From positions 174,309-238,308 of the forward strand of contig NZ_JACHXM010000004.1 in assembly GCF_014192055.1 (NCBI RefSeq): DNA of 64,000 nt. The letters run 5' to 3'. The translations under genes were made by a program, and so were the position numbers. The notes under the pieces are model-generated. The model had not been told where the DNA came from and ran no database searches. It saw only the letters and a program-made list of their open reading frames with translations. The number at the start of each line of letters is the position of its first letter. Position 1 is the first letter of the stretch. Below, one piece after another: positions 1 to 8,220 of this stretch. The DNA comes from Halomonas organivorans. Lineage in GTDB: Bacteria > Pseudomonadota > Gammaproteobacteria > Pseudomonadales > Halomonadaceae.

Positions 1-1
1 G

Positions 2-187
2 GCGGGCTGCGGCGTGGCGCTGGTACCCCACTTCCTGGTCGAGGAGGAACTGGCGGCCGGCCAATTGACGATTCCCTGGGCGTTCGCGCTGACCAGCCGG
101 GATGCCTATTACCTGGCCTACCCTGAATACAAGGGCGAGGTGGCCAAGGTGCGTGGCTTCATCGACTGGATCCTTGAAAAATGTTAA
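2..187 (+). CDS. LysR-family transcriptional regulator, C-terminal end only (gene enters from the left)
   Basis: The open frame from base 2 to the TAA at 185-187 encodes 61 residues typical of the end of a LysR effector-binding domain: GCGVALVP, then a DAYYLAYPE strand and VRGFIDWIL. It is clearly paralogous to the C-terminus of the LysR gene on the minus strand at 7057-7974 (GGGVALVP, NAYYLVYPE, VRRFVSHIL). The rest lies outside the window. The last residues (EKC) differ from the probable native end, a copy of which survives at 6953-7060. The present 3' end therefore seems to have been re-made by an insertion. Confidence 0.85.
   Translation, partial: AGCGVALVPHFLVEEELAAGQLTIPWAFALTSRDAYYLAYPEYKGEVAKVRGFIDWILEKC
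146..174 (+). repeat. Left copy of 29-bp direct repeat bordering the 0.2-6.9 kb insert
   Basis: Twenty-nine bases in the 3' end of the LysR gene are identical to 6980-7008. Homology continues with mismatches on the upstream side and stops a few bases downstream. Insertion at the 3' end of a gene, flanked by a repeat of that end, is the usual mark of site-specific integration, but no integrase is seen between the copies. Confidence 0.8.
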
Positions 188-619
188 GGCTTGAGGAAGC
201 ATTGCATCTGCTGCGATTTTCTCCAATCGTTAATATTCACAGGGTCTCCCGAATAGTTTCTGTAGATGTATGGGAGTATGAGCTCTATACATCATCGTGA
301 AACAGCCTCAATGAGAGTGCTCGCGCCAAGTGCTTTAATCAGCGGTTTTTTTGAGTTTTTTCGGTTTTGTGGTGTGGCGCTTTCTCTATGTGGTTTCTGT
401 AACGAGGACGCGCATTGCGCAAAGTTACCCAGGTGCAGCTTATTGGCTAGTTTCAGGAACATGTTTTGTTGTGGATGCTGGTGGTTTTTATACTGTGGAA
501 AAGGTACGGAGTGCGTCATTGATTTTGTGAAGGTGGCTGGAGCGGTTAGTTCTTGAGAGACCTCTTGCTATAACCGATTTTCAGCCACCTTTTTATGCCA
601 TTGTGATATTCCGACCCAT
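188..619. other. Intergenic stretch, AT-richer, no convincing gene
   Basis: This is 432 bases between the LysR stop and the convergent TRAP permease. Base composition is clearly AT-richer than the chromosome to the right. Open frames on either strand (for example 266-556 plus and 292-519 minus) have atypical composition and no recognised motif, and I do not call them. The only structure supported is a long hairpin followed by T residues at 530-596. Confidence 0.6.
530..596 (+). terminator. Extended hairpin plus T-run, probable rho-independent terminator
   Basis: The arm AAGGTGGCTG (530-539) pairs with CAGCCACCTT (582-591), and an inner CGGTTA (543-548) pairs with TAACCG (571-576). A run of five Ts overlaps and follows the outer arm on the plus strand. 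It could end LysR read-through transcripts or an unrecognised small RNA. Confidence 0.6.
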
Positions 620-1927
620 TCACATGGACGTTTCACTCATATAGCTCGGTAGAAACGTCGCAAGATCCGGAAATGCGATCAGCAGGAACGCCATGAGCGC
701 CATGATCAGGAACATCGGAGCCGCCGCCTTGGCAATGAAACCCAGGCTGTGGTTGGTCAGGCCTTTCATGACGAAAAGATTGAAGCCTACGGGAGGCGTT
801 ATCTGGGCCATCTCCACCATCACAAGTACGAAAATACCGAACCAGAGAAGATCAATGCCGGCTTCGTTTAGCATGGGAGTGACGACGGCCATGGTCAGCA
901 CCACTGCCGATATTCCATCCAGAAAGCAGCCCAGCACTATGTAGACAAACATTAGTGCTACCAGCAGCATGAAGGGCGAGAGTTCCAGGGTGCCTACCCA
1001 CTCAGCGAGGCCCCGCGGTAGACCCGTAAAGCCCATGGCCAGTGTCAGGAACGAAGCTCCTGCCAGGATCAGGGCGATCATGCAGGAAGTTTTCGCTGCA
1101 CCCATCAGGCTTTCTATCAGCGAGGAGAAAGTCAGGCTGCGCTGTATGGCGGCGAGTATCAGGGCTCCGACGACTCCTAGCGCGGCGGCTTCGGTTGCCG
1201 TCGCGAGGCCGGAATACATCGAGCCAATCACGGTGAAAATCAGCAGCGCGACAGGAATCAGTAGGCGCGACTCGTAGAGGCGACTTTTCATTGACATCGC
1301 AGGATCTTTGACGATATTGGGCTTCTTCAGGGTGCCCCATGCTATGACATAGCCCATGAAAAGAGCGGCCAGTATCAGCCCGGGAAGTATTCCCGCAATA
1401 AAGAGCTTGGGGATGGACTGATTTGTGATGACGCCGTAGACGATCATCGTCAGCGAGGGAGGAATCATCAAGCCAAGAGTAGAAGCGCCGGCCAGGGTCC
1501 CTACACTCATGAAATCGGAATAGCCACGTTTACTGAGCTCCGGCATGGACATCTTTCCCACTGTGGTCAGGGTGGCGGCGGAAGAGCCTGAGACCGCCGC
1601 GAACAGAGTGCAGCCGATGACATTGGTATGCATGAGCCGCCCAGGCAGCCAGCTAAGCCAAGGGCTCAATCCACGGAAGAGGCTTTCGGAGAGTCGCGTA
1701 CGATAAAGGATCTCCCCCATCCAGATGAACAGAGGAAGGGCCGTGAGTGTCCAGCTCGTCGAAGAAGTCCAGAGTGTGCTGTACATCGAGGCCCCGATCG
1801 GGCGGTCGGTGAAGAGCGCGATGCCCACGATGGCCACCCCGACCAGAGACAAGGCAATCCAAACGCCAGAGCCCAGTAACAGGAAAAGAATGAGCAGTAA
1901 CGCAATGGCCAGTTCAGTGAAATCCAT
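620..1927 (-). CDS. TRAP transporter large permease (DctM family)
   Basis: The 435-residue, strongly hydrophobic protein has the repeated membrane segments and glycine-rich loops of the DctM large subunit, for example the region LTTVGKMSMPEL and GLMIPPSLTMIVYG. This subunit forms the sodium-coupled path of a tripartite (TRAP) importer in the inner membrane. The start codon overlaps the stop of the small permease gene by one base (TGATG), so the two are translationally coupled. It is the last gene of the minus-strand run starting at 5966. The substrate is presumably the acid activated by the neighbouring CoA ligase. C4-dicarboxylate is not implied. Confidence 0.9.
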   Translation of the reverse strand: MDFTELAIALLLILFLLLGSGVWIALSLVGVAIVGIALFTDRPIGASMYSTLWTSSTSWTLTALPLFIWMGEILYRTRLSESLFRGLSPWLSWLPGRLMHTNVIGCTLFAAVSGSSAATLTTVGKMSMPELSKRGYSDFMSVGTLAGASTLGLMIPPSLTMIVYGVITNQSIPKLFIAGILPGLILAALFMGYVIAWGTLKKPNIVKDPAMSMKSRLYESRLLIPVALLIFTVIGSMYSGLATATEAAALGVVGALILAAIQRSLTFSSLIESLMGAAKTSCMIALILAGASFLTLAMGFTGLPRGLAEWVGTLELSPFMLLVALMFVYIVLGCFLDGISAVVLTMAVVTPMLNEAGIDLLWFGIFVLVMVEMAQITPPVGFNLFVMKGLTNHSLGFIAKAAAPMFLIMALMAFLLIAFPDLATFLPSYMSETSM

Positions 1928-2466
1928 CAGAGACTCCTCACAGGGTGGGTTCCGTGGCTCTTGATGCGTACGGAACGAATCAGAGTGGCCAGCGTGCGAA
2001 TGAGATGATCAATAATCGAAATCGTAAAGGCTGTGGAGCCGAGCGCGAGCAGCGCCTGGGGGATCCACAGCGGCATCGCATCCTGCCCTGACGAGACATC
2101 GCCGAACTGATATGACCAGTAGGCGGCATCGAAGGCATGCCAGGTGATGAAGCCGGCAATGCAGCTGGCGATGAACAGGCACCACAGCTCACCGATGGGA
2201 CGAAAACGCCCGAGACGCTCGACCAAGAGACCGACGCGGATATGCCCACCCTTATGAAAGGTATAGGCTGCGGCAAGGAATGTACTGGCGCCCATCAGAT
2301 AGCCGGCGTAGTTGGTAGCGCCAGGAAGAGTCATACCACTCCAGCGTAGAACGACCTGTACGACAATGACGACCAGCATGATGAAGATACAGAGCGCGGC
2401 AAGGTAGCCGAAGATCCGATAAAGCGCTTCCAGCCATCTGGCGACGCGAGAGAAGGGAGTGTTCAT
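1927..2466 (-). CDS. TRAP transporter small permease (DctQ family)
   Basis: A 179-residue membrane protein with about four hydrophobic segments, starting at roughly residues 18, 53, 92 and 140. The pattern of the first two (IFGYLAALCIFIMLVVIVVQVVLR, then NYAGYLMGASTFLAAAYTFHKGGHIRV), shown here only in outline, is typical of DctQ. It would sit between the periplasmic binding protein and the large permease. It lies 71 bases after the binding-protein gene and overlaps the large permease by one base. No strong ribosome-binding site is visible at this ATG, and no closer alternative looks better. Confidence 0.85.
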   Translation of the reverse strand: MNTPFSRVARWLEALYRIFGYLAALCIFIMLVVIVVQVVLRWSGMTLPGATNYAGYLMGASTFLAAAYTFHKGGHIRVGLLVERLGRFRPIGELWCLFIASCIAGFITWHAFDAAYWSYQFGDVSSGQDAMPLWIPQALLALGSTAFTISIIDHLIRTLATLIRSVRIKSHGTHPVRSL

Positions 2467-2537
2467 GGGAGCGACCCCTGGTTACATCCAGTCAAGTGGA
2501 GTCCCCACTCCGCGGAGTGGGGACGTGAATCGTGTCG

Positions 2538-3518
2538 TTACTCTATTGCACGATATTCCTCGAACAGTCGCTGGCCCTCTGCGCCGGCTTTTTCCAGCCA
2601 TTCCTCTTGCATCATTTCGCCGATGCGCTTGAATTCGGCCTGTAACTCCTCGTTAGGCTGGTTGATCGAAACGCCCTTGTCGCTCAGCTGGCTCTTGAGC
2701 GTATCGGCGAGATCCCTTGCCTGCTGCTCACCGCGCTGCTCGGCTTCGGCAGCGATGGACAGGACTTCCTGCCTAGTAGCTTCGTCGAGAGCTTCCCAGC
2801 GGTCCTTGTTGACGAAGATATGACTGAGAACAAGCCAAGCCTTGGCGTCGTAGAAGTAGGGGAGATAGTCCCACAGCTGATGGTTGTAAACGGGATCGCC
2901 GGAGGAGATCAGGGACTGCACCATGCCGGTGGCGGCCGCCTGTGAAAGCTCTGCTTCCTCTATCAGGGTCGGCGTCATGCCCATGAGTTCGGCGAAGCGC
3001 GCCGTAGCCGTATTATAGGCTCGAAATTTGAGCCCCTCCGCATCTGCGGGCATATTGATTTCACGGTCGAAGAAGATACCCTGTGGCGGCCACGGGATGT
3101 GATAGAGCAACTGCATATTCTGCTCCGCCATCAGCTCGTCCAGAGCTGGTTTGGTTACTTCCCACAACTTTGCGGACTCTTCAAAGGAGTTCGCCAGGAA
3201 AGGCACGGAATCGATGCCGTAAAGGATGTTCTCATTCTGGTGGGCGGAGAGAACATGGACTCCAATCTGTGCCTGGTCGCGCTGTACGGCGCGCTTGATT
3301 TGATCGCCGGGAAACAGTGACCCGCTGGGGTGGACGCGAATGTCCAGCTCGCCATCGGTCGCCTCGCGTACCTGGTCGGCGAACCACGTCACGTTTTCGG
3401 TGATGTAGTTGTCCGCTGGCTGTGGAGAAGGGAGATCCCAGACCTCGGCGTGGGCAACGCCACTGAGGGCCAAGGCCAGCGTAGCGATAGTGGTTGTCTT
3501 TCTGAGTGCATGGACCAT
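2538..3518 (-). CDS. TRAP transporter substrate-binding protein (DctP family)
   Basis: I start the gene at 3518 (MVHALRKTT) rather than at the longer frame to 3587, because GAGGAG sits eight bases upstream of this ATG. A signal peptide then begins directly and ends at VAHA. The mature protein of about 300 residues has the DctP pattern (PSGSLFPGDQIKRAVQ, then GIDSVPFLANSFEES) and acts in the periplasm, capturing an organic acid for the two permeases downstream. It is encoded between the CoA ligase and the permeases, so uptake and activation are probably co-expressed. The ligand cannot be read from the sequence. Confidence 0.9.
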   Translation of the reverse strand: MVHALRKTTTIATLALALSGVAHAEVWDLPSPQPADNYITENVTWFADQVREATDGELDIRVHPSGSLFPGDQIKRAVQRDQAQIGVHVLSAHQNENILYGIDSVPFLANSFEESAKLWEVTKPALDELMAEQNMQLLYHIPWPPQGIFFDREINMPADAEGLKFRAYNTATARFAELMGMTPTLIEEAELSQAAATGMVQSLISSGDPVYNHQLWDYLPYFYDAKAWLVLSHIFVNKDRWEALDEATRQEVLSIAAEAEQRGEQQARDLADTLKSQLSDKGVSINQPNEELQAEFKRIGEMMQEEWLEKAGAEGQRLFEEYRAIE

Positions 3519-3608
3519 TGTATTTTTCTCCTCTTTTTTCGTTGTAAGGAAGCAGGAAGTGGCCTTGTTCTTATCGTTGTTGTCCATGTTGTTTCCTCTC
3601 GTTCATCG

Positions 3609-5141
3609 TCACTGTAACTGTTGGCTATCCCAGTCTTTGTGAGTAACCAGGGGCAGGCTATGCTTGATGATGCGATGGCTAGGGGTTCGCTCGAACTCTT
3701 CCACGACGGCGAGGTAGCGCGGACACTGGTAGGATGCAAGACGCTCCTTCAGCCACTGATGCAGTTCCTGAAGCTCAATGGCATGGCCGGCTTTCGGCTT
3801 CAGAAAGAGCTTGATGTCCTGCTCACCGATGTCGGCCGCGACACCGATCATGGCGCACTCCTCGACATCGGGATGCTGTTGGGTGACGGATTCCACCTCC
3901 CACGCCGAAACATTCTCTCCCCGACATCGCACGCTATCGGTGATACGCCCGAGGAAATGGAGAAAACCCTCTGAGTCGAGCCAGCCGCGGTCCCCGGTAT
4001 ACAGCAGGCCGTTTTTCAGCGCCTTTTCGGTGGCCTCGGCATTTCGGAAGTAGCCTTCGAACAGCACGCCTGGCTGAGTTTCACGGACCACCACCTGACC
4101 TGGCTCCCCTGCTGGGACGGAGCGATTCTGCTCGTCGTGAATGGCAACGTTCAGCCAGGGCACGGCACGCCCCACCGAGCCTTTCTTTCCTTCGGCATTG
4201 ACGGTGGTCAGGCTGGAGGCTTCCGTCATGCCGTAGCATTCGCGAATCTCGAAGCCGAAACGATCCTGTAGTGTCGACCAGATTTCGCTAGGGCAGCCCC
4301 CACCCCAGGCGATGCGCACGTTGTGAGCCTTTTCCAGCTCACTAGGTGGCTGCTTCAACAGAATCTGCAGCACGCCACCCAAGTAGTGGATGTGAGTTGC
4401 ACCGCTGGCATTGACCTGCTCCCAGAAGCGGCTGGCGCTGAAGCGTTCGGTCAGGCTGAGGCGCACCTCGAAGAACAGCGGCAACAGGAGCATTTGAGCG
4501 CCACCAATGTGATAGAAGGGCTCCCACTGGAAGAAGACGTCGCCCGATTCGATGGAGCACAGCAGCTCGACGCTCTTGAGGGCGTACGCCATCATCGCGT
4601 GCGTGACGCGCACCCCCTTGGGTTTTCCCGTGGTGCCGGACGTATACATTAGGGCGTACAGTTCCGACATGGCTGGCGCCGGAGCATCCAGCCTTTCCCG
4701 GCCTTCGAGAGTTTTGGAGAGAGAGTCTTCTTCGCCCCCCAGCAGCAGTGTCCTGCTCGGGCATGTCGCACCGCTATCGGCGATGACCTGCCACAGGTTG
4801 GCATCGGCAAACAGGACCGAGGGATCAGAGTGCTCGAGGATGTACTTCAGGCCGTTGCCGCGCTGCCGGGCATTGACCGGCACCCAGACGATACCGGCCT
4901 TGGCCAGAGCGAACAGGACGGCGATCGCCTCGGGGCTGTTGTGCATCATGATCGCAGCACGCTCGCCTGGTTGGATGCCCAGATCTCGACGAAGGTGCAC
5001 GGCGAGAGCCTCGGCCTGACGGTCGAGCTGACCGAATGTTAAGGAGCGTTGATCGAAGCTCCCGAACGAGCGCTCCGGCTCGCGTATTGCAATATCGCGT
5101 AGTGCGAGAATGAAACTGGGATCGTTTAGGTTGAATTTCAT
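3609..5141 (-). CDS. AMP-binding acyl-CoA ligase, CaiC-like
   Basis: A 510-residue adenylate-forming enzyme of the acyl-CoA synthetase type. The P-loop YTSGTTGKPKG is near residue 170, the YGMTEAS motif (A5) near 310 and the YTGDRGWLD motif near 383. It resembles crotonobetaine/carnitine-CoA ligases and would convert an imported carboxylate to its CoA thioester. The C-terminal motif that normally carries the catalytic lysine reads TPSHRIIK, so the usual Gly-Lys is replaced by His-Arg; the nearby lysine might substitute. It lies between the crotonase gene and the TRAP genes on the same strand, with gaps of 72 and 90 bases. Confidence 0.85.
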   Translation of the reverse strand: MKFNLNDPSFILALRDIAIREPERSFGSFDQRSLTFGQLDRQAEALAVHLRRDLGIQPGERAAIMMHNSPEAIAVLFALAKAGIVWVPVNARQRGNGLKYILEHSDPSVLFADANLWQVIADSGATCPSRTLLLGGEEDSLSKTLEGRERLDAPAPAMSELYALMYTSGTTGKPKGVRVTHAMMAYALKSVELLCSIESGDVFFQWEPFYHIGGAQMLLLPLFFEVRLSLTERFSASRFWEQVNASGATHIHYLGGVLQILLKQPPSELEKAHNVRIAWGGGCPSEIWSTLQDRFGFEIRECYGMTEASSLTTVNAEGKKGSVGRAVPWLNVAIHDEQNRSVPAGEPGQVVVRETQPGVLFEGYFRNAEATEKALKNGLLYTGDRGWLDSEGFLHFLGRITDSVRCRGENVSAWEVESVTQQHPDVEECAMIGVAADIGEQDIKLFLKPKAGHAIELQELHQWLKERLASYQCPRYLAVVEEFERTPSHRIIKHSLPLVTHKDWDSQQLQ

Positions 5142-5213
5142 AGCAATCCGATTGTCCTTGACTCATGACCCGCTATACCAGCGCCACTTGACAGGTCTCG
5201 ATCATCAACCATT

Positions 5214-5966
5214 TCAGCGCTTGAGGAAGGCTTCCATCATGCGTGCCGGCTCGCCCGAGGCGTAGGCTTCTCGCTGGATGCGCACGCCGGCCTTGAGGCA
5301 GTCGCGAAAGCCGGGCTCGGTGATCTCCTTGAAGCGTTGACGATCCAGGCGCATCGCCACGGGGGGCTTGTTCGCTAGTTCCTCTCCCAACGCCAGCGCT
5401 TCAGGCAGCACCTGGTCGGCGGCGACCACCCGGTTGATCAAGCCCAGCGCATGCGACTCGTCGGCATTCATCAGGCGACCGCTCAGAGTCAGATCGATAG
5501 TCCGAGCGAGCCCCAGGTGCTCGCGCATGATCCAGGGGCCAGTGGTGCTGGCTATCCCCGAATTGATTTCGGGTTGGCCCATGCGCACATCGGCGTGGGC
5601 AATCCGGAAGTCGCATAACAGCGCTACCTGGAAGGCCGAACCGGCCGCTACCCCATTGAGCGCGGCAATGATGGGCTTGGGGCTGCTGCGCATCTTGCCG
5701 TAAAGCGCCTCCCATTCTCCCACCCAGCGCTCGGCCCGCTCGGCGTCGAAGGAGCGAGTCTCGTTGAGGTCCTGACCTGCACTGAATGCTCTCTCGCCAG
5801 CGCCGGTCAGCACGATGGCGCCGAGAGAATCGTCGTTGCAGAACGTGTCGAGAGCGAGGATGAGCTGTTGGCGCATCTCGCTATGCCAGGCATTGAGAAC
5901 TTCCGGGCGGTTGAGGGTGATGACGCCGACGCGGGCTTGCTTGTTGGTGAGGATGTGTTCGGACAT
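5214..5966 (-). CDS. Enoyl-CoA hydratase/isomerase (crotonase) family protein
   Basis: A 250-residue crotonase-fold protein. The oxyanion-hole segment AFSAGQDL is near residue 61, the second segment GVAAGSAFQVALLCD near 107 and GQPEINSG near 131. The glutamate of the QPE motif (Glu164 of rat hydratase) is present. The position of the other catalytic glutamate (Glu144, normally in GGGCE) appears to be glutamine. The reaction may therefore differ from simple hydration (isomerase, dehydratase or hydrolase are possible). It is the first gene of the operon, divergent from the IclR gene, and presumably acts on the CoA ester made by the ligase next door. Confidence 0.85.
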   Translation of the reverse strand: MSEHILTNKQARVGVITLNRPEVLNAWHSEMRQQLILALDTFCNDDSLGAIVLTGAGERAFSAGQDLNETRSFDAERAERWVGEWEALYGKMRSSPKPIIAALNGVAAGSAFQVALLCDFRIAHADVRMGQPEINSGIASTTGPWIMREHLGLARTIDLTLSGRLMNADESHALGLINRVVAADQVLPEALALGEELANKPPVAMRLDRQRFKEITEPGFRDCLKAGVRIQREAYASGEPARMMEAFLKR

Positions 5967-6069
5967 GATGACCTCTCGAATATTTATGTCTTTGTGATTG
6001 CAATGCGATCAATGATGATCTACATTTAATCAATCTAGTCGAATTGCGTGCGTTGTAAAGCTCAAAAAC

Positions 6070-6096
6070 TGCGCAAGATGCGATTTTTCTTGCGCG
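6070..6096. promoter_or_regulatory. Inverted repeat in the divergent crotonase/iclR promoter region, possible IclR operator
   Basis: GCGCAAG (6071-6077) is mirrored by CTTGCGC (6089-6095) across 11 bases, 30-55 bases upstream of the IclR start. IclR-type regulators bind palindromes of this kind between divergent genes. Assignment to this regulator is inference. Confidence 0.4.
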
Positions 6097-6123
6097 AAGA
6101 ACGGGCTAGGGAGGGGTAAGGTT

Positions 6124-6894
6124 TTGAGCGAAAAAGAAAAAGTGGACCGATTGATGGTCAAGAGTGTGGTGAAGGCATTTCGGATTCTTGAGGTCTTCGA
6201 TGCCGAGCATCCGGCGATGAGCGTCAAGCAGCTAGCAGAGCGTTGCGACATGGACCGGAGTGCGGCACAACGCTTCATACACACCTTGACGCAGCTGGGT
6301 TATCTGCAGCGCAACGAGGATACTCAACTGATCGAACCCAGCGTCCGCACGCTGGATATCGCGGCGCACTATCTGCATGCGCACCCCCTGGTCGACAAGG
6401 TTCGTCCCTATCTGCTGAATTTGAGCAAGGAAACAGAAGGTTCGGTCAGCTTGACGATTCTGGACGGGGCGGACGTGGTGTATCTGTCCCGTATGCTGAG
6501 TCGCAATATGCTGGATACCGACATCACCATCGGGTCGCGCCTTCCCGCCTTCTGCACGGCTCCTGGTCTGGCGATGCTGTCGCAGCTTGAGGAAAGTGAG
6601 GCCAGGGCGATCCTGGAGCGAACGCAGCGAAAGGCCTATACGCCGAATACCGTGCATGAGGTGCCGGCCATCATGGAGCGCTTGGCCCGATTCAAGCGTC
6701 AGGGATACGTGCTCTCGGTTGAAGAGTATTTTCTTTCCGATATATCGATCGCGGTACCGGTGCTCGACAGGCACAACCGGCCTCGAGCAGCCGTCAGCAT
6801 TTCGATGTCTCGAGCTCGAAATTTGCCAGAAGAGTTGGAGCAGAGTCTTTCGGATTTGCTGATAGCCACAGCACGACAGGTTTCCAGATTATAA
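6124..6894 (+). CDS. IclR-family transcriptional regulator
   Basis: A 256-residue protein with an N-terminal winged helix (VVKAFRILEVFD, then VKQLAERCDMDRSAAQRFIHTL in outline, residues about 12-55) and a C-terminal IclR effector domain. The TTG start at 6124 is preferred because GGAGGGG lies about ten bases upstream; an ATG at 6154 is a fallback. It is transcribed away from the crotonase-ligase-TRAP operon and is the likely local regulator, responding to the substrate or its CoA ester. Composition matches the operon rather than the chromosome beyond 7.0 kb, so it belongs to the same inserted block. Confidence 0.9.
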   Translation: MSEKEKVDRLMVKSVVKAFRILEVFDAEHPAMSVKQLAERCDMDRSAAQRFIHTLTQLGYLQRNEDTQLIEPSVRTLDIAAHYLHAHPLVDKVRPYLLNLSKETEGSVSLTILDGADVVYLSRMLSRNMLDTDITIGSRLPAFCTAPGLAMLSQLEESEARAILERTQRKAYTPNTVHEVPAIMERLARFKRQGYVLSVEEYFLSDISIAVPVLDRHNRPRAAVSISMSRARNLPEELEQSLSDLLIATARQVSRL

Positions 6895-6952
6895 TTTTCA
6901 GGTGTTGGACTTTGGGCGATTGATCATACGGGAATCGACCGCTATTGCGTGA

Positions 6953-7060
6953 ATACCTCTGTACCATGCGGGGGTGGCTAAGGTGCGTGGCTTCATCGAC
7001 TGGATCCTCGAGCATCGCGAGGGGCCGCAAGCGGGCGTCGGAAGGACGGCGAGCGCCTAG
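6953..7060 (+). pseudogene. Detached 3' remnant of the LysR gene at 2-187
   Basis: Frame 6974-7060 reads VAKVRGFIDWILEHREG and ends at TAG 7058-7060. The first part is the same as the end of the LysR gene at the left edge, followed by a longer, probably native tail. Similarity can be traced with small disruptions back to about 6953 (YL, then YHAG). The stop overlaps the end of the convergent LysR gene at 7057 by four bases, as expected for an undisturbed tail-to-tail pair. I read it as the original gene end pushed away by insertion of the 6.8-kb block. Confidence 0.7.
6980..7008 (+). repeat. Right copy of 29-bp direct repeat bordering the insert
   Basis: Identical over 29 bases to 146-174 and in the same orientation. 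It marks the right boundary of the AT-richer catabolic block; GC content and codon use change to the chromosomal pattern immediately after it. Confidence 0.8.
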
Positions 7061-7974
7061 CGGGAGGTGCGCTCCGCTGGGGGATCGGCCTCGGCGCAGG
7101 CCAGGATGTGGCTCACGAAACGCCGCACCTTGGCGAGCTCGCCGAGGTGCTCCGGGTAGACCAGGTAGTAGGCGTTGGGCCCACGCAGGACGTGGGGCCA
7201 GGCCAGGACCAGCGTGCCGGACTCGAGCTCGCTGTCGACCAGCAGGCGTGGTACCAGGGCCACGCCGCCCCCCGCTATCACCGTACGGATCAGCATCTGG
7301 AAGGTCTCGAAGCGGGTGCCGTGGTAGCTGCTGTCGGTCGTGAGCTGTTGATCGGCGAACCAGCGGTGCCAGGCGTCGGGGCGGGTCGACAGGTGGAGAA
7401 GGCGGCAGCGGGCGAGGTCGGCCGCGGAAGCCGGCCGTTGCTGTTCGAGATACGCCGGGGCACCCACGGCCACTACCTCCTCGTCGAACAGCTTGTGGCA
7501 TTCCAGGTTCGGCCAGCTGCCATGGCCGTGGAAGAAGGCTACGTCGATGTCCTCCTGCTCCAGGTCGAAGGCCTCCACCCGGTCCGTGACATTCAGGCTG
7601 ATGCGCGGATGGGCATCGAAGAAGGCCGGCAGGTGGCGGGTCAGCCAGCGGGTGCCGAAGGTCGGCAGGGTGGCCACGCGCAGCACTTCGCTGTGGCCGC
7701 TGAAGGTCATGATGGTGTTCGCCGACATCTCGATCTGCGCCAGGATCTTGCGCACCTCGGTCAGGTACAGCGAGCCCTCGGGGGTCAGTACCAGGGTGCG
7801 GCGAACGCGCCGGAACAGCTTGTGCTGGAGATAGTCCTCGAGCTGGGCGACCTGCTTGCTGACGGCGCTCTGGGTGAGGCTCAGTTCCTCGGCGGCTCGG
7901 GTGAAGCTCATGTGCCTTGCAGCCGTCTCGAAGCATTGCATGGTGGTGGTCGAGGGCAGATGGCGTGCCGTCAT
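7057..7974 (-). CDS. LysR-family transcriptional regulator, GcvA-like
   Basis: A 305-residue LysR protein. The N-terminal winged helix (MQCFETAARHMSFTRAAEEL, then TQSAVSKQVAQLE) is followed by a full effector domain ending GGGVALVPRLL and NAYYLVYPEHLG. It is divergent from the aminotransferase-ydiJ-hglS operon with about 245 bases between starts. It is therefore a good candidate to control 2-aminoadipate or lysine catabolism in response to an intermediate. It is a paralogue of the broken LysR gene at the left edge, which points tail-to-tail toward it. Confidence 0.92.
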   Translation of the reverse strand: MTARHLPSTTTMQCFETAARHMSFTRAAEELSLTQSAVSKQVAQLEDYLQHKLFRRVRRTLVLTPEGSLYLTEVRKILAQIEMSANTIMTFSGHSEVLRVATLPTFGTRWLTRHLPAFFDAHPRISLNVTDRVEAFDLEQEDIDVAFFHGHGSWPNLECHKLFDEEVVAVGAPAYLEQQRPASAADLARCRLLHLSTRPDAWHRWFADQQLTTDSSYHGTRFETFQMLIRTVIAGGGVALVPRLLVDSELESGTLVLAWPHVLRGPNAYYLVYPEHLGELAKVRRFVSHILACAEADPPAERTSR

Positions 7975-8220
7975 GGGTCTCGGCTCCCGCGCAAAAGCGC
8001 CATTCTAGTCAATCGCACGATGTGATGGCGATGTGGCGAAGCGAGAAACTATTCCTGCTCGGCATTCATGTCGTCGAAAATGCGCGCGCAATACCGGCTG
8101 GTGTCGCCATGTTTATGAATTTAAGGAATGGATAGCACGTTTTTTTTCGTTTGAAGCCCTCGCGGGGCGCTGGTTTCATCATCGTTACGACGACTTCCCG
8201 ATGACTCACAGGAACCGCAC

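Noticed and set aside
266..556. 96-residue plus-strand frame with many cysteines and phenylalanines
   Set aside because: No family, no ribosome-binding site of note, and its end lies inside the terminator hairpin. A minus frame of similar quality overlaps it.
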